Shown: positions 38,892-49,439, counted from the stretch's first letter. The stretch is 64,000 bases of DNA from Stutzerimonas stutzeri (GCF_002890895.1 NZ_POUL01000004.1:124001-188000); one strand, 5' to 3'. The notes: generated by a model from the letters alone, not told the origin. Translations and numbers: made by a program.

Positions 38892-39896
38892 ATGAATCTG
38901 ATTGATCTTCGCAGCGATACGGTCACGCAGCCCACCTCTGCGATGCGCGAGGCCATGCTGGGTGCCGTCACCGGCGATGATGTGTATGGCGAGGATCCTA
39001 CGGTCCGCAAGCTGGAGGAGAGCCTGGCGGCGCAGCTGGGATTACAGGCTGGATTGTTTGTCCCCAGCGGAACCATGAGCAATCTGTTGGCGCTGATGGC
39101 GCATTGCGAGCGGGGCGACGAGTACATCGCCGGTCAGTTGGCCCACGCTTACAAATACGAGGCAGGCGGCGCGGCGGTGCTTGGTTCGATCCAGCCGCAG
39201 CCTGTCGAGATGGAACCGGATGGTTCGTTGGATCTGGCGCGCGTCGCGGCTGCAATCAAACCGGATGACTTCCATTTCGCCCGCACGCGTTTGCTAGCTC
39301 TGGAAAACACCATGCATGGCAAAGTCCTGCCGCTCGCCTACTTGGCAGAGGCTAGAGCATTCACGTATGAGCGTGGACTCGCTCTTCATCTGGATGGCGC
39401 TCGACTGTTCAATGCAGTGGTCAAGTTGGGTTGCACGGCAGAAGACATCGGCCGCCATTTCGATTCGGTGTCGGTGTGTTTGTCCAAGGGGTTGGGTGCG
39501 CCTGTCGGTTCGGTGCTATGCGGTGAGGAAGCCTTTATCGCCAAGGCTAGGCGGCTGCGTAAAATGGTCGGCGGTGGCATGCGTCAGGCCGGCGTGCTGG
39601 CAGCAGCAGGGCTCTACGCGCTGGATCATCAGGTGCAGCGCCTCACCGAGGATCACCAGCGAGCGCATGACATCGCGAAAGGCTTGGTAGCGCTGGGCTA
39701 TAGCGTCGAGCCGGTCCAGACCAACATGGTATACGTCGATATGGGCGATCGTGCGGCGTCGCTCAAAGCGTTTTGCTCGGGGCGCGGAATCGTCCTCACG
39801 GCCGCGCCTCGATTGCGGCTGGTAACGCACATGGATGTATTGCCCGAGCATGTCGAGCCAATTCTTGAAACCTTCGCCGCCTTCCTCAAGGCATAG
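38892..39896 (+). CDS. ltaE: Low-specificity L-threonine aldolase
   Basis: 334-residue PLP enzyme cleaving L-threonine or L-allo-threonine to glycine and acetaldehyde. [13 protein letters not shown] opens the protein, [11 protein letters not shown] follows, [13 protein letters not shown] lies mid-chain, and the PLP lysine is in [20 protein letters not shown] precedes ATG 38892. Confidence 0.94.
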   Translation: MNLIDLRSDTVTQPTSAMREAMLGAVTGDDVYGEDPTVRKLEESLAAQLGLQAGLFVPSGTMSNLLALMAHCERGDEYIAGQLAHAYKYEAGGAAVLGSIQPQPVEMEPDGSLDLARVAAAIKPDDFHFARTRLLALENTMHGKVLPLAYLAEARAFTYERGLALHLDGARLFNAVVKLGCTAEDIGRHFDSVSVCLSKGLGAPVGSVLCGEEAFIAKARRLRKMVGGGMRQAGVLAAAGLYALDHQVQRLTEDHQRAHDIAKGLVALGYSVEPVQTNMVYVDMGDRAASLKAFCSGRGIVLTAAPRLRLVTHMDVLPEHVEPILETFAAFLKA

Positions 39897-39950
39897 GTTC
39901 GAATCGCTGTCGAATAGCTTGATTCAATCTTATTTATCCTCTATGCGCGC

Positions 39951-39982
39951 GGCAAAGGGCCGATATAATGCGGCCCTTTGCC
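39951..39982 (+). promoter_or_regulatory. Inverted repeat enclosing a consensus -10 box upstream of alaS
   Basis: GGCAAAGGGCC (39951-39961) and GGCCCTTTGCC (39972-39982) are perfect 11-bp arms; the 10-base loop contains TATAAT (39964-39969), a perfect -10. No good -35 at 16-18 bases. It lies 94 bases before alaS. It could be a promoter under an operator, or a terminator for ltaE whose loop resembles a -10. Confidence 0.5.
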
Positions 39983-40075
39983 GGCTATCCGTATGGTTAG
40001 CTGTGAACCGGCTCCCGGTGCCGCCTCGCCGCGTCGTTTTGCAGCCGTTCGGCCGCAGTCCTCTGGAAGAGATCT

Positions 40076-42700
40076 ATGAAAAGCGCAGAAATCCGTGAAG
40101 CCTTCCTCCGCTTCTTCGAAGAGAAGGGCCACACCCGTGTGGCCTCTAGTTCGCTGATTCCCGCGAACGATCCGACCCTGTTGTTCACCAATGCCGGCAT
40201 GAATCAGTTCAAGGACTGCTTCCTCGGGCTGGAAAAACGCGCCTACACCCGCGCAGCCACCAGTCAGAAGTGCGTGCGCGCCGGCGGTAAGCACAACGAT
40301 CTGGAGAACGTCGGCTACACCGCGCGCCATCACACCTTCTTCGAAATGCTCGGCAACTTCAGTTTTGGCGATTATTTCAAGCGCGATGCGATCAACTACG
40401 CTTGGGAATTCCTGACGTCTGACAAGTGGCTGAAGCTGCCCAAAGAAAAGCTCTGGGTTACCGTCTACGCCAGCGACGACGAAGCTTATGACATCTGGAC
40501 GAAAGAAGTAGGCGTGCCGGCCGAGCGCATGGTCCGCATCGGTGATAACAAGGGTGCGCCGTACGCCTCAGACAATTTCTGGGCAATGGGCGATACCGGG
40601 CCCTGTGGCCCATGTACCGAGATCTTTTTCGACCACGGCGACCACATATGGGGCGGGCCTCCGGGTTCGCCGGAAGAAGACGGCGACCGTTACATCGAGA
40701 TCTGGAACAACGTATTCATGCAGTTCAATCGCACCGCCGATGGTGTGATGCATCCGCTGCCGGCTCCGAGTGTCGATACCGGCATGGGGCTGGAGCGCAT
40801 CAGTGCTGTGCTGCAGCACGTCAATTCGAACTACGAGATCGACCTTTTTCAGAGTCTTTTGAATGCAGCTGCTCAGGCCATTGGCTGCAGCAACGACGGT
40901 CAGGCTTCGCTCAAGGTTGTGGCCGATCACATTCGTTCCTGCGGCTTCCTGATCGCCGACGGCGTGACGCCTTCCAATGAAGGACGCGGCTACGTGCTTC
41001 GCCGTATCGTTCGGCGTGCCTGCCGTCATGGCAACAAGCTCGGCGCCAAGGGCAGCTTCTTTTACAAGCTCGTCGCCGCATTGGCAGCGGAAATGGGCGA
41101 TGCCTTTTCCGAATTGAGGACCCTGCAGGCGCACATCGAGCGCGTGCTGAAGACTGAAGAAGAGCAGTTCGCCAAAACCCTTGAGCAGGGCCTGAAAATT
41201 CTCGAACAGGATCTGGCTGACCTTCAGGGTTCCGTGATTCCTGGTGACGTGATCTTCAAGCTGTATGACACCTACGGCTTTCCTGTCGACCTGACCGGCG
41301 ACATTGCGCGTGAGCGCGAGTTGACGCTCGACGAAGAAGGGTTCGAGCGTGAAATGGAGGCGCAGCGTGAGCGGGCGCGTTCGGCCAGTGCCTTCGGCAT
41401 GGACTACAACAGTCTGGTCAAGGTCGAGGGTGAAACGCGTTTCACGGGTTATATGGGTACCTCCGGCAGCGGCAAGGTGCTGGCGTTGTTCAAGGAAGGC
41501 ATTGCTGTACAGAGCCTGTCGGCAGGCGAGGAGGGTGTGGTCGTTCTCGACGAGACGCCGTTCTACGCCGAATCCGGCGGGCAGGCCGGCGACTGCGGAT
41601 ACCTTTCGGCAGATGACCTGCGCTTCGATGTGCGCGACACCAGCAAGGCCGGTGGTGCGTTCCTGCATCACGGCATCCTGGACAGTGGCAATCTGCAGGT
41701 GGGTGCGACCGTAGATGCGACGGTCGACTCTTCCGTGCGCCAATCCACGGCGCTGAACCACTCTGCGACTCACCTCTTGCACGCAGCGCTGCGCCAGATG
41801 CTTGGTGAGCACGTGAGTCAGAAAGGCTCGCTGGTCGACAGTCAGCGGCTGCGCTTTGACTTCAGCCATTTCGAGGCGATCAAGCCCGAACAGCTGAAGG
41901 CGCTCGAAGACAAGGTCAACGCCGAGATCCGTAACAATTCGGCAGTTGAGACTGAGGAAACCGACATCGAGACGGCTAAGAGCAAGGGTGCGATGGCGCT
42001 GTTCGGCGAAAAGTACGGCGATCAGGTGCGCGTGTTGACCATGGGGGGCGGTTTCTCTGTCGAGCTGTGCGGCGGGACTCATGTCAAACGGACCGGCGAC
42101 ATAGGCTTGTTCAAGATCGTCAGTGAAGGTGGTGTGGCTGCAGGCGTTCGGCGCATCGAAGCGGTCACTGGCGAGCAGGCGCTAGCCTATCTGAACCGTG
42201 CCGAGGAGCAGTTGAAAGAGGTTGCCGGCTTGGTAAAAGGCAGCCGTGACAATTTGCTAGACAAGCTGGGCGCGATGCTCGAACGCAACCGCCAGCTGGA
42301 AAAGGAATTGGAGCAGCTCAAGGCTAAAGCGGCCAGTGCTACTGGCAATGATCTGGCCAGCGCCGCCGTGGACGTTAAAGGCGTGAAAACCTTGGCCGCT
42401 CGCATTGATGGTTTGGACGGCAAGGCGCTCCTGGCCTTGGTGGATCAATTGAAAAACAAGCTCGGCAGTGGCGTCATTCTGCTCGGCGGCGTGCAGGACG
42501 AAAAAATTGTGCTCGTGGCTGGCGTTACGCAGGATCTCACCGGCCGTTTGAAGGCTGGTGAACTGATGAAGCAGGCTGCTGCGGTTGTTGGCGGCAAAGG
42601 CGGCGGTCGCCCGGATATGGCACAAGGCGGTGGGAGCGATGTGAGTCGCCTCGACGAAGCATTAGCCATCGCCGAGGGGTTCGTCGCGAACGGCTTGTAA
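40076..42700 (+). CDS. alaS: Alanyl-tRNA synthetase
   Basis: 874-residue class II synthetase charging tRNA-Ala, full length. The catalytic domain starts [18 protein letters not shown] and contains [13 protein letters not shown]; the editing domain has the zinc-type [11 protein letters not shown] and [13 protein letters not shown] motifs that clear mischarged Ser/Gly; the C-terminal oligomerisation (DHHA1-like) domain ends [13 protein letters not shown]. coli AlaS represses its own gene via a promoter palindrome, which makes the inverted repeat upstream noteworthy. Confidence 0.98.
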   Translation: MKSAEIREAFLRFFEEKGHTRVASSSLIPANDPTLLFTNAGMNQFKDCFLGLEKRAYTRAATSQKCVRAGGKHNDLENVGYTARHHTFFEMLGNFSFGDYFKRDAINYAWEFLTSDKWLKLPKEKLWVTVYASDDEAYDIWTKEVGVPAERMVRIGDNKGAPYASDNFWAMGDTGPCGPCTEIFFDHGDHIWGGPPGSPEEDGDRYIEIWNNVFMQFNRTADGVMHPLPAPSVDTGMGLERISAVLQHVNSNYEIDLFQSLLNAAAQAIGCSNDGQASLKVVADHIRSCGFLIADGVTPSNEGRGYVLRRIVRRACRHGNKLGAKGSFFYKLVAALAAEMGDAFSELRTLQAHIERVLKTEEEQFAKTLEQGLKILEQDLADLQGSVIPGDVIFKLYDTYGFPVDLTGDIARERELTLDEEGFEREMEAQRERARSASAFGMDYNSLVKVEGETRFTGYMGTSGSGKVLALFKEGIAVQSLSAGEEGVVVLDETPFYAESGGQAGDCGYLSADDLRFDVRDTSKAGGAFLHHGILDSGNLQVGATVDATVDSSVRQSTALNHSATHLLHAALRQMLGEHVSQKGSLVDSQRLRFDFSHFEAIKPEQLKALEDKVNAEIRNNSAVETEETDIETAKSKGAMALFGEKYGDQVRVLTMGGGFSVELCGGTHVKRTGDIGLFKIVSEGGVAAGVRRIEAVTGEQALAYLNRAEEQLKEVAGLVKGSRDNLLDKLGAMLERNRQLEKELEQLKAKAASATGNDLASAAVDVKGVKTLAARIDGLDGKALLALVDQLKNKLGSGVILLGGVQDEKIVLVAGVTQDLTGRLKAGELMKQAAAVVGGKGGGRPDMAQGGGSDVSRLDEALAIAEGFVANGL

Positions 42701-42851
42701 GCAGGGGAGTGCCAGGTTCGCCTGGCCGCAAGGGACTGTTGGTTCGGTGCCTGTGTCGAATCTGAGCCTGGTCGGGCCGATGTCGTTAGCACTACGTGAT
42801 GCTGGCTGGAATGATTAACAAGCGCCCTTGACGGGCTTAGGCGGCGATGAG

Positions 42852-44087
42852 ATGGCTTTGATCGTACAAAAGTTTGGAGGTACCTCGGTTGGCTCCGTCG
42901 AGCGCATCGAGCAAGTAGCGGCGAAGGTCAAAAAGTTCCGCGAAAAAGGCGACGATATAGTCGTAGTGGTCTCGGCCATGAGCGGGGAGACCAATCGGCT
43001 CATTGATCTGGCTAAGCAGATCAGCGAGCAACCTGTGGCCCGCGAGCTGGACGTGATGGTGTCTACAGGGGAGCAGGTGACTATTGCTCTGCTGGCGATG
43101 GCGCTGATCAAGATCGGTGTGCCTGCCGTGTCCTATACAGGCAGCCAGGTTCGCATTCTGACCGACAGCGCCCATACCAAGGCGCGCATCCTCCAGATCG
43201 ATTCGCAGCAGATCCAGAAAGAGCTCAAGGCCGGGCGTGTCGTCGTCGTGGCCGGTTTCCAGGGCGTGGACGAAAGCGGCAACATCACCACCCTTGGTCG
43301 TGGCGGCTCAGATACCACCGGTGTAGCGCTGGCCGCTGCGCTGAAGGCTGACGAGTGCCAGATATATACCGACGTCGATGGGGTTTACACGACTGACCCG
43401 CGTGTTGTTGCCAAGGCTCAGCGTCTGGACAAAATCACGTTTGAAGAGATGCTCGAGATGGCGAGTCTCGGCTCCAAGGTCTTGCAGATCCGCGCCGTGG
43501 AGTTTGCCGGCAAGTACAGCGTACCGTTGCGTGTGCTGCACAGTTTTCAAGAGGGTCCAGGAACCCTCATTACCCTTGATGAAGAGGAATCCATGGAACA
43601 GCCCATCATTTCCGGCATCGCGTTCAATCGTGACGAAGCCAAGCTGACTATTCGTGGCGTGCCGGATACTCCGGGGGTGGCCTTCAAGATTCTCGGGCCG
43701 ATCAGCGCGGCGAATGTCGAGGTAGACATGATCGTGCAGAACGTCTCGCACGATAACACCACGGATTTCACCTTCACTGTTCACCGCAATGACTATCACA
43801 ACGCGCTGCAAGTGCTGGAAGGCATTGCTCGCGATATGGGCGCTCGCGAAGTCGTAGGCGACACCGAGATAGCCAAGGTGTCGATTGTCGGCGTAGGCAT
43901 GCGCTCTCATGCTGGCGTTGCCAGCCGCATGTTTGAAGCGCTGGCGAAGGAAAACATCAACATACAGATGATCTCTACTTCAGAGATCAAAGTGTCGGTT
44001 GTGATCGAGGAAAAGTACCTTGAGCTGGCGGTGCGGGCGTTGCATACCGCGTTTGAGCTGGATGCGCCTGCGGGCAAGGGAGAATGA
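42852..44087 (+). CDS. lysC: Aspartate kinase
   Basis: 411-residue aspartokinase, first enzyme of the Lys/Met/Thr pathway. Kinase domain opens LIVQKFGGTSVGS; GRGGSDTTGVALAAAL and DVDGVYTTDPR bind substrate and nucleotide; two ACT domains occupy about residues 265-405 and mediate feedback inhibition (FNRDEAKLTIRG and SIVGVGMRSHAGVAS segments). ATG 42852 chosen because it places the kinase motif at the terminus as in P. aeruginosa. Followed by rsmA, the usual Pseudomonas order. Confidence 0.96.
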   Translation: MALIVQKFGGTSVGSVERIEQVAAKVKKFREKGDDIVVVVSAMSGETNRLIDLAKQISEQPVARELDVMVSTGEQVTIALLAMALIKIGVPAVSYTGSQVRILTDSAHTKARILQIDSQQIQKELKAGRVVVVAGFQGVDESGNITTLGRGGSDTTGVALAAALKADECQIYTDVDGVYTTDPRVVAKAQRLDKITFEEMLEMASLGSKVLQIRAVEFAGKYSVPLRVLHSFQEGPGTLITLDEEESMEQPIISGIAFNRDEAKLTIRGVPDTPGVAFKILGPISAANVEVDMIVQNVSHDNTTDFTFTVHRNDYHNALQVLEGIARDMGAREVVGDTEIAKVSIVGVGMRSHAGVASRMFEALAKENINIQMISTSEIKVSVVIEEKYLELAVRALHTAFELDAPAGKGE

Positions 44088-44266
44088 CGCGCTAAGTGCG
44101 ACTGATTCGAGCCTTCCGTCGATTTCGCCGGGGCTGAAGGAACTTTAGAGTCGTTGTTACTGGTCAATAGCTGGTGAAAGGCTCTAGGTCGATGTTTCAC
44201 GGAACATTATCCGTCTTTATCTTTGCAGACTGTTTACTGAATTGAATCCGTTTTAAGGAGAAAGGA

Positions 44267-44452
44267 ATGCTGATTCTGACTCGCCGGGTCGGAGAGACCC
44301 TGATGGTGGGTGACGATGTGACTGTCACTGTGCTGGGTGTCAAAGGAAATCAAGTGCGCATAGGAGTGAATGCACCCAAAGAGGTAGCGGTGCATCGCGA
44401 GGAGATTTATCAACGGATCCAGAAAGAAAAAGATCAAGAACCAAGCCATTAA
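44267..44452 (+). CDS. rsmA: Carbon storage/secondary-metabolite regulator RsmA (CsrA)
   Basis: 61-residue RNA-binding translational regulator that binds GGA motifs in leader mRNAs and is titrated by RsmY/Z-type small RNAs. Nearly identical to P. aeruginosa RsmA, including L4, the VHREEI segment with R44, and the C-terminal QEPSH tail. AAGGAGAAAGG lies just upstream of the ATG, itself a GGA-type sequence that could allow autoregulation. Two tRNA loci follow. Confidence 0.98.
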   Translation: MLILTRRVGETLMVGDDVTVTVLGVKGNQVRIGVNAPKEVAVHREEIYQRIQKEKDQEPSH

Positions 44453-44472
44453 TATTTATGTGATTTTTGGCT

Positions 44473-44500
44473 TTGCAAGCGGGGCGAAGATGGGTATCAT
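44473..44500 (+). promoter_or_regulatory. Promoter of tRNA-Ser
   Basis: TTGCAA (44473-44478), 16-base spacer, TATCAT (44495-44500), then the GC-rich discriminator GCGCCCC typical of stringently controlled stable RNA promoters. Confidence 0.7.
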
Positions 44501-44514
44501 GCGCCCCGTGTTGC

Positions 44515-44608
<94 letters not shown>

Positions 44609-44674
44609 TGCATAGTTTGGTTGTGGGTCGGTTTTGCGGTGCGGTTTGATGGTAAATCATTGAGCTAAAAGAGC

Positions 44675-44702
44675 TTGACCAAAAGATTCACAAACTTATA
44701 AT
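44675..44702 (+). promoter_or_regulatory. Promoter of tRNA-Arg(ACG)
   Basis: TTGACC (44675-44680), 16-base spacer, perfect TATAAT (44697-44702) followed by GCGC discriminator, 14 bases before the tRNA. Confidence 0.8.
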
Positions 44703-44716
44703 GCGCACCCTCAAGT

Positions 44717-44793
44717 GCACTCATAGCTCAGCTGGATAGAGTACTCGGCTACGAACCGAGCGGTCGGAGGTTCGAATCCTCCTGAGTGCACCA
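44717..44793 (+). tRNA. tRNA-Arg (anticodon ACG), copy 1
   Basis: 77 nucleotides; acceptor GCACTCA pairs with TGAGTGC before A-CCA; anticodon loop CTACGAA gives ACG (A34 to inosine, reads CGU/CGC/CGA). CCA encoded. Confidence 0.97.
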
Positions 44794-44862
44794 CTTTTAG
44801 AGAATCCCAGAAATGTGGTTCTTTGTTGTAGCCAGCGGTGATCTGGTTTATCAATCGCTTAT

Positions 44863-44939
44863 GCACTCATAGCTCAGCTGGATAGAGTACTCGGCTACGA
44901 ACCGAGCGGTCGGAGGTTCGAATCCTCCTGAGTGCACCA
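44863..44939 (+). tRNA. tRNA-Arg (anticodon ACG), copy 2
   Basis: Exact 77-base duplicate of the copy 69 bases upstream, so a tandem duplication. No separate promoter is evident; an intrinsic terminator follows within 6 bases. Confidence 0.97.
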
Positions 44940-44941
44940 AA

Positions 44942-44981
44942 AACGAAAAGGGCCTGCAGCGATGCAGGCCCTTTTTCGTTT
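44942..44981. terminator. Intrinsic terminator after the tRNA-Arg pair
   Basis: AAAAGGGCCTGCA (44946-44958) / TGCAGGCCCTTTT (44963-44975) with GCGA loop and T-run on the plus strand; the A-run on the left side makes it usable for the convergent DUF4124 gene as well. Confidence 0.9.
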
Positions 44982-44994
44982 GGGAGTCAGCGCT

Positions 44995-45486
44995 TTAGCG
45001 CTTTCCCTGAACGCAGCCGTGCTCGTCGAAACTGATGGTCTGCGTTCGGCCCGTTTTGCTGCTGTAACGATACTGTACGCGGCCATTGCGGCTGGTGACC
45101 GTGTCGGGTTTGCCGAAGGTGCTATCGATATCGTTGCGGGTCATGCCTGGACGAACCTGCTGTTTAATCAACGCATCTCGTCTTGCGCGTCCGATTATGC
45201 GGTTTCCGCATCCATCATCCTGCGCGCCGACCACGATAAGGCTTCGAGTCAGCTCTTCCGTTCGGCGCTTGCGTTGTTTTGAGGGATTGGCCAACGGTAC
45301 CGCTTTGCCGGAACTAGGCGTAGGGTTTACGGCTTCCTGGCGCTGTGCCGACTGATCGATCGGACACCCCTGTCGAGTAAAGGTAACGTGGCCTGCGGCA
45401 TCACTGCAGCGATAGATGCTTGCGGCGAATGTCGGGGCGGTCGAGAGGAGCAGGGCGCAGCAGCTTCCTGTAATCAGTTTGTTCAT
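44995..45486 (-). CDS. Exported DUF4124 domain protein
   Basis: 163-residue secreted protein with a signal peptide (cleavage near TFA-AS). The DUF4124 start SIYRCSDAAGHVTFTRQGCP follows directly, then a Lys/Arg-rich linker, then a C-terminal SmpA/OmlA-like segment (VRPGMTRNDIDSTFGKPD... RYSSKTGR). Four cysteines (RCSD, GCP, DGCG, HGCV) may form disulfides. AAGGAGG lies 6 bases before ATG 45486. Role unknown; envelope location inferred. Confidence 0.8.
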   Translation of the reverse strand: MNKLITGSCCALLLSTAPTFAASIYRCSDAAGHVTFTRQGCPIDQSAQRQEAVNPTPSSGKAVPLANPSKQRKRRTEELTRSLIVVGAQDDGCGNRIIGRARRDALIKQQVRPGMTRNDIDSTFGKPDTVTSRNGRVQYRYSSKTGRTQTISFDEHGCVQGKR

Positions 45487-45767
45487 GGTCGTCCTCCTTG
45501 ACGATAGGTTGGCCCAGCCTAGCCAAATACTTCTTGGCTCGCAGTGGTGCCTTTCCGCAACGTGATTGCGTCCACATTGATAGCGCGCGATCCCTCTGTG
45601 GCTACGCGCAAGCGATTGTATTGCCTGTATTTCGCGGTCGTGCATCGCGGTTGCGGTGGTATTATTGCGCGGTCCGCCCTTCGGGCTCCTGGATCCCCCT
45701 CATGGATTTGCCCAGTAGTCGTGTAAAACCTTCGCTTGCCAATCAATTTTTGAATGATTGATCCCCT
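45487..45767 (+). other. Intergenic leader region upstream of mgtE
   Basis: No supportable gene between the divergent DUF4124 gene and the mgtE hairpin. It holds GCCC-TTC-GGGC near 45678 and an A/T-rich inverted stretch around 45741-45762 (ATCAAT...ATTGAT). The transcription start of mgtE is not obvious. Confidence 0.4.
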
Positions 45768-45796
45768 GGTGCGCTCCGCTGGGGGTGGAGTGCGCC
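45768..45796 (+). promoter_or_regulatory. Hairpin sequestering the mgtE Shine-Dalgarno
   Basis: GGTGCGCTCC (45768-45777) pairs along its whole length with GGAGTGCGCC (45787-45796), eight Watson-Crick and two G-U pairs, with a 9-base loop GCTGGGGGT. The right arm contains the GGAG Shine-Dalgarno and ends directly before ATG 45797, so the structure would block initiation. An alternative CCCC/GGGG pairing (45763-45766 with 45781-45785) competes with it. Confidence 0.65.
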
Positions 45797-47245
45797 ATGA
45801 CTGAAGTAGAAGCAAAAAAGCCGCAGGAAAGTCTCCAGGATCGTCTGGCGCAAGTCGTCGAGCTGCTCCATCGCCACAGGATCGTAGAAGATCTGGCGCA
45901 TCGTCAGAGCCAGGAAGGGCAGCATCAGGATCCTGTCGAGAATCTGGTGCATCGCCAGAACCTCGTTGAGCTGCAGCGCAAGCTCGAGGCGTTACACCCC
46001 GCGGATATCGCTCATATCCTTGAAGCCTTACCCCTTGATGACCGGCTGACCGTCTGGCAACTGGTCAAGTCCGATCGCGACGGCGACATTCTGCTCGAGG
46101 TCTCCGACGCGGTTCGCGAGACGCTGATCGCCGACATGGATGACCACGAGCTTCTTGCGGCGGCCAAGGAAATGGACGCTGACGAGCTGGCCGACCTGGC
46201 GGCCGAATTGCCCCGAGACGTTGTTCACGAGCTGATGGAAACGCTCGATGCGCAACAGCGTGAGCGTGTCCGCTCGGCGCTGTCCTATGAGGAGGATCAG
46301 GTCGGCGCGCTGATGGACTTCGAGATGGTCACCATTCGAGAGGATGTGAGCCTGGAAGTCGTGCTGCGGTATCTACGGCGGCTCAAAGAGCTGCCCGGTC
46401 ATACCGACAAGTTGTTCGTTGTCGATTACGACGGCGTGCTCAAGGGTGTTCTGCCGATCAAGCGATTGCTGGTCAATGATCCGGAGCGGCATGTGGCTGA
46501 GGTGATGGCCAGTGATCCGGTGACCTTTCATCCGGATGAGGATGCTTATGAGGCGGCCCAGGCATTCGAGCGCTACGACTTGGTATCGACGCCGGTCGTG
46601 GACAAGAGCGGCAAGCTGATCGGGCGTCTGACCATCGATGAGATGGTGGACCTGATCCGCGAGGAGAGCGAAAGCGAAGTGCTCAACATGGCGGGTCTGC
46701 GCGAAGAAGAAGATATCTTCGCCTCTGTGTGGAAATCGCTGCGCAACCGTTGGGCCTGGCTGGCAGTCAATCTCGTTACCGCCTTTGTTGCTTCACGCGT
46801 CATCGGTCTATTCGATGGTTCAATCGAGAGGCTGGTTGCATTGGCGGCGCTGATGCCGATAGTCGCAGGCATAGGCGGTAATTCAGGCAATCAGACTATC
46901 ACCATGATCGTGAGGGCAATGGCTCTTGATCAGATGGGTACTGGTAACAGCGCTCGCTTACTGCGTAAGGAAGCGGGTGTCGGGATGCTGAATGGCTTGA
47001 TATGGGGTGGAGTTATCGGCGTCGTGGTCTACTGGCTATACGGAAGCTGGTCGCTGGGGGTAGTCATGACTGCAGCAATGACGCTCAATCTTCTACTGGC
47101 GGCCTTGATGGGGGTGCTGATCCCGGTGACTTTAGCGCGAATGGGGCGAGACCCAGCGCTGGGTGCCAGTGTCATGATCACTGCTGTAACCGACAGTGGT
47201 GGTTTCTTTATATTTCTCGGGCTCGCAACGATTTTTCTTCTCTGA
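45797..47245 (+). CDS. mgtE: Magnesium transporter MgtE
   Basis: 482-residue Mg2+ channel. Cytosolic MgtE N domain (superhelical DADELADLAAELPRDV repeats, about residues 45-160), a tandem CBS pair (about 165-285, with DYDGVLKGVLP and DKSGKLIGRLT), a plug helix, and five transmembrane helices containing GGNSGNQTITMIVRAMAL and the pore-lining TAVTDSGGFFIFLGLA segment. ATG 45797 follows GGTGGAG, which is buried in a hairpin. oadGAB follows about 140 bases downstream. Confidence 0.95.
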   Translation: MTEVEAKKPQESLQDRLAQVVELLHRHRIVEDLAHRQSQEGQHQDPVENLVHRQNLVELQRKLEALHPADIAHILEALPLDDRLTVWQLVKSDRDGDILLEVSDAVRETLIADMDDHELLAAAKEMDADELADLAAELPRDVVHELMETLDAQQRERVRSALSYEEDQVGALMDFEMVTIREDVSLEVVLRYLRRLKELPGHTDKLFVVDYDGVLKGVLPIKRLLVNDPERHVAEVMASDPVTFHPDEDAYEAAQAFERYDLVSTPVVDKSGKLIGRLTIDEMVDLIREESESEVLNMAGLREEEDIFASVWKSLRNRWAWLAVNLVTAFVASRVIGLFDGSIERLVALAALMPIVAGIGGNSGNQTITMIVRAMALDQMGTGNSARLLRKEAGVGMLNGLIWGGVIGVVVYWLYGSWSLGVVMTAAMTLNLLLAALMGVLIPVTLARMGRDPALGASVMITAVTDSGGFFIFLGLATIFLL

Positions 47246-47382
47246 CCCGCCCCTCCTGCGTCGACTTGGCGTTTGCCTTGCGCCTGTTGTTCAGGCTACT
47301 GTTCTGAGGTTTCGCACTAGCGAAGGCCCCAACTTGAAGCGAATAACAGGCGGCTCGAGCCGCTGATAGAAAGGGAATCCCG

Positions 47383-47625
47383 ATGACCCCCAGCGAACTC
47401 CTCCTTGAAGGCGTCGAACTTATGCTGTTCGGCTTAGGTTCCGTTTTTGTCTTCCTCGTTTTGTTGATTGCCTGCATTCGCCTGATGTCTGTTGTGATCG
47501 CCCGCTTCGACAGTGCGCCCACCGCTCAGTCGGCTTCCAGCGAACCCGCTGTGGCTGAAGTGGATGCCGATGTCATTACGGCAATCCAGACCGCTATCCA
47601 TCAGCACCGCGCTCGTCGTGGTTGA
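47383..47625 (+). CDS. oadG: Oxaloacetate decarboxylase gamma-type subunit OadG
   Basis: 80-residue single-pass subunit: [24 protein letters not shown] helix near the N-terminus, a short Ala/Ser linker, and a C-terminal tail with [20 protein letters not shown]. In the sodium-pumping decarboxylase it anchors the alpha to the beta subunit. First in oadG-oadA-oadB. Confidence 0.88.
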   Translation: MTPSELLLEGVELMLFGLGSVFVFLVLLIACIRLMSVVIARFDSAPTAQSASSEPAVAEVDADVITAIQTAIHQHRARRG

Positions 47626-47647
47626 TTCAGAACAGGGAGTTCCCCTC

Positions 47648-49429
47648 ATGACATCTGTCAAACAACCGCTCGGCATTACCGATGTGGTGCTTCGTGATGC
47701 GCATCAATCCATTCTGGCCACCCGCGTTCGTCTTGAAGACATGCTGCCGATTGCCGCCAAGCTAGATCAGGTTGGCTTCTGGTCCGTCGAATCCTGGGGT
47801 GGGGCGACCTTCGATTCCTGTATTCGCTATCTTGGTGAAGACCCTTGGGAGCGCATTCGCGAACTGAAGAAAGCGATGCCTAATACCCGGCAGCAAATGC
47901 TGCTGCGTGGCCAGAACCTGTTGGGCTATCGGCATTACGCCGATGACGTGGTCGAAAAATTTGTTGAGCGCGCGGCGATCAACGGCGTTGACGTGTTTCG
48001 TGTGTTCGATGCCATGAACGATCCGCGCAACCTGGAAACCGCTCTGCGAGCGGTCAAGCTGCAGGGCAAGCACGCACAAGGCACCATTTCCTACACGACC
48101 AGCCCGGTGCATACCCTGCAAATGTGGGTCGACCTGGCAAAGCAGATCGAGGACATGGGCGCCGACTCGGTGGCGATCAAGGACATGGCCGGCATTCTTA
48201 CGCCATATATGGCCTACGAGCTGGTCTCGCGGTTGAAGGCAGGTCTGTCTATTCCGATTCATATGCAGTGTCACGCCACGGCGGGCCTGTCTACGGCGGC
48301 TATTCTGAAGGCTGTCGAAGCAGGTATTGATAACGTCGATACAGCCATTTCCTCGCTCTCGATGACCTATGGACATTCGCCAACCGAGTCGGTGGTGGCC
48401 ATTTTCCAGGGCACCGAGCGTGACACAGGGCTTGATCTTTTGCTGCTGGAGGAAATCGCTGCGTACTTCCGGGAGGTGCGCAAGAAGTACGCAAAGTTCG
48501 AAGGCACGCTCAAGGGTGTCGACTCGCGCATTCTCGTGGCGCAGGTGCCAGGCGGCATGTTGACCAACATGGAAGGCCAATTGAAGGAGCAGGGAGCTCT
48601 CGACAAGTTTGATGAGGTGCTCGCTGAGATTCCTCGTGTTCGTGAAGATCTCGGGTTCATTCCGTTGGTAACGCCGACTTCTCAGATCGTCGGGACCCAG
48701 GCAGTCATCAACGTGCTCACCGGTGAGCGTTTCAAGTCCATCACCAAGGAAACCGCGGGCATCCTTAAGGGTGAATACGGCGCCGCACCGGCCCCTTTCA
48801 ATGCTGAACTGCAGCGGCGCGTTCTTGATGGTGCTGACGTCATTACCTGCCGCCCTGCTGATCTTCTACAGCCGGAAATGGAAAAGCTGACGGCGGAGTT
48901 GAAAGGACTGGCCCAGGAGAAAGGCATCAAGCTTGCTTCGAACGAGATTGATGACGTCCTCACTTATGCATTGTTTCCTCAGATAGGCCTCAAGTTTCTT
49001 GAAAACCGGGGCAACGCCTCTGCTTTCGAGCCGGTGCCGACTGGCAAGGAACAGGCGCCGCGCGCAGCAGGCGTGCCTGAAACTTACACGGTCGAAGTTA
49101 ACGGTAAGTCGTTCGTCGTCCAGGTCAACGAGGGTGGCGATATCGAGGGGATCAAGGCGGTCGGCGGTGGGGCAGGCGTCCCGCAAACAGCTACTAGCGC
49201 ACCGGTCTCCGGTGCAGGCGAGCCTCAGCCGGCTCCGTTGGCTGGCAACATCTTCAAGGTCCTCGTGCAGCCCGGTCAGCTCGTTCAGGAGGGGGACCTG
49301 GTGATCATCCTCGAGGCCATGAAAATGGAGACTGAAATCCGTGCGTTCAAAGCCGGCACCGTCTCAGGTGTGAGCGTTAAGGTCGGCGACGCGGTGTCGG
49401 TGGGCGATAGCCTGCTGACCATCGCTTAA
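47648..49429 (+). CDS. oadA: Oxaloacetate decarboxylase alpha subunit OadA
   Basis: 593-residue biotin carboxyltransferase. Catalytic TIM-barrel domain opens [15 protein letters not shown] with metal-binding [13 protein letters not shown], and HMQCHATAG; a conserved C-terminal helical domain follows; an Ala/Pro-rich linker (about residues 515-530) joins the biotinyl domain with the target lysine in EAMKMET. It decarboxylates oxaloacetate and passes CO2-biotin to OadB. ATG 47648 (22 bases after oadG) follows GGGAG. Confidence 0.95.
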   Translation: MTSVKQPLGITDVVLRDAHQSILATRVRLEDMLPIAAKLDQVGFWSVESWGGATFDSCIRYLGEDPWERIRELKKAMPNTRQQMLLRGQNLLGYRHYADDVVEKFVERAAINGVDVFRVFDAMNDPRNLETALRAVKLQGKHAQGTISYTTSPVHTLQMWVDLAKQIEDMGADSVAIKDMAGILTPYMAYELVSRLKAGLSIPIHMQCHATAGLSTAAILKAVEAGIDNVDTAISSLSMTYGHSPTESVVAIFQGTERDTGLDLLLLEEIAAYFREVRKKYAKFEGTLKGVDSRILVAQVPGGMLTNMEGQLKEQGALDKFDEVLAEIPRVREDLGFIPLVTPTSQIVGTQAVINVLTGERFKSITKETAGILKGEYGAAPAPFNAELQRRVLDGADVITCRPADLLQPEMEKLTAELKGLAQEKGIKLASNEIDDVLTYALFPQIGLKFLENRGNASAFEPVPTGKEQAPRAAGVPETYTVEVNGKSFVVQVNEGGDIEGIKAVGGGAGVPQTATSAPVSGAGEPQPAPLAGNIFKVLVQPGQLVQEGDLVIILEAMKMETEIRAFKAGTVSGVSVKVGDAVSVGDSLLTIA

Positions 49430-49439
49430 GGAGCACTGA

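Noticed and set aside
40568..42082. 504-residue minus-strand frame
   Set aside because: Antisense shadow of alaS caused by high third-position GC; no start signal, His/Arg/Gln-rich composition.
44717..44939. Repeated 77-base sequence as an attachment site pair
   Set aside because: It is simply two intact identical tRNA-Arg(ACG) genes 69 bases apart, with no cargo between them.
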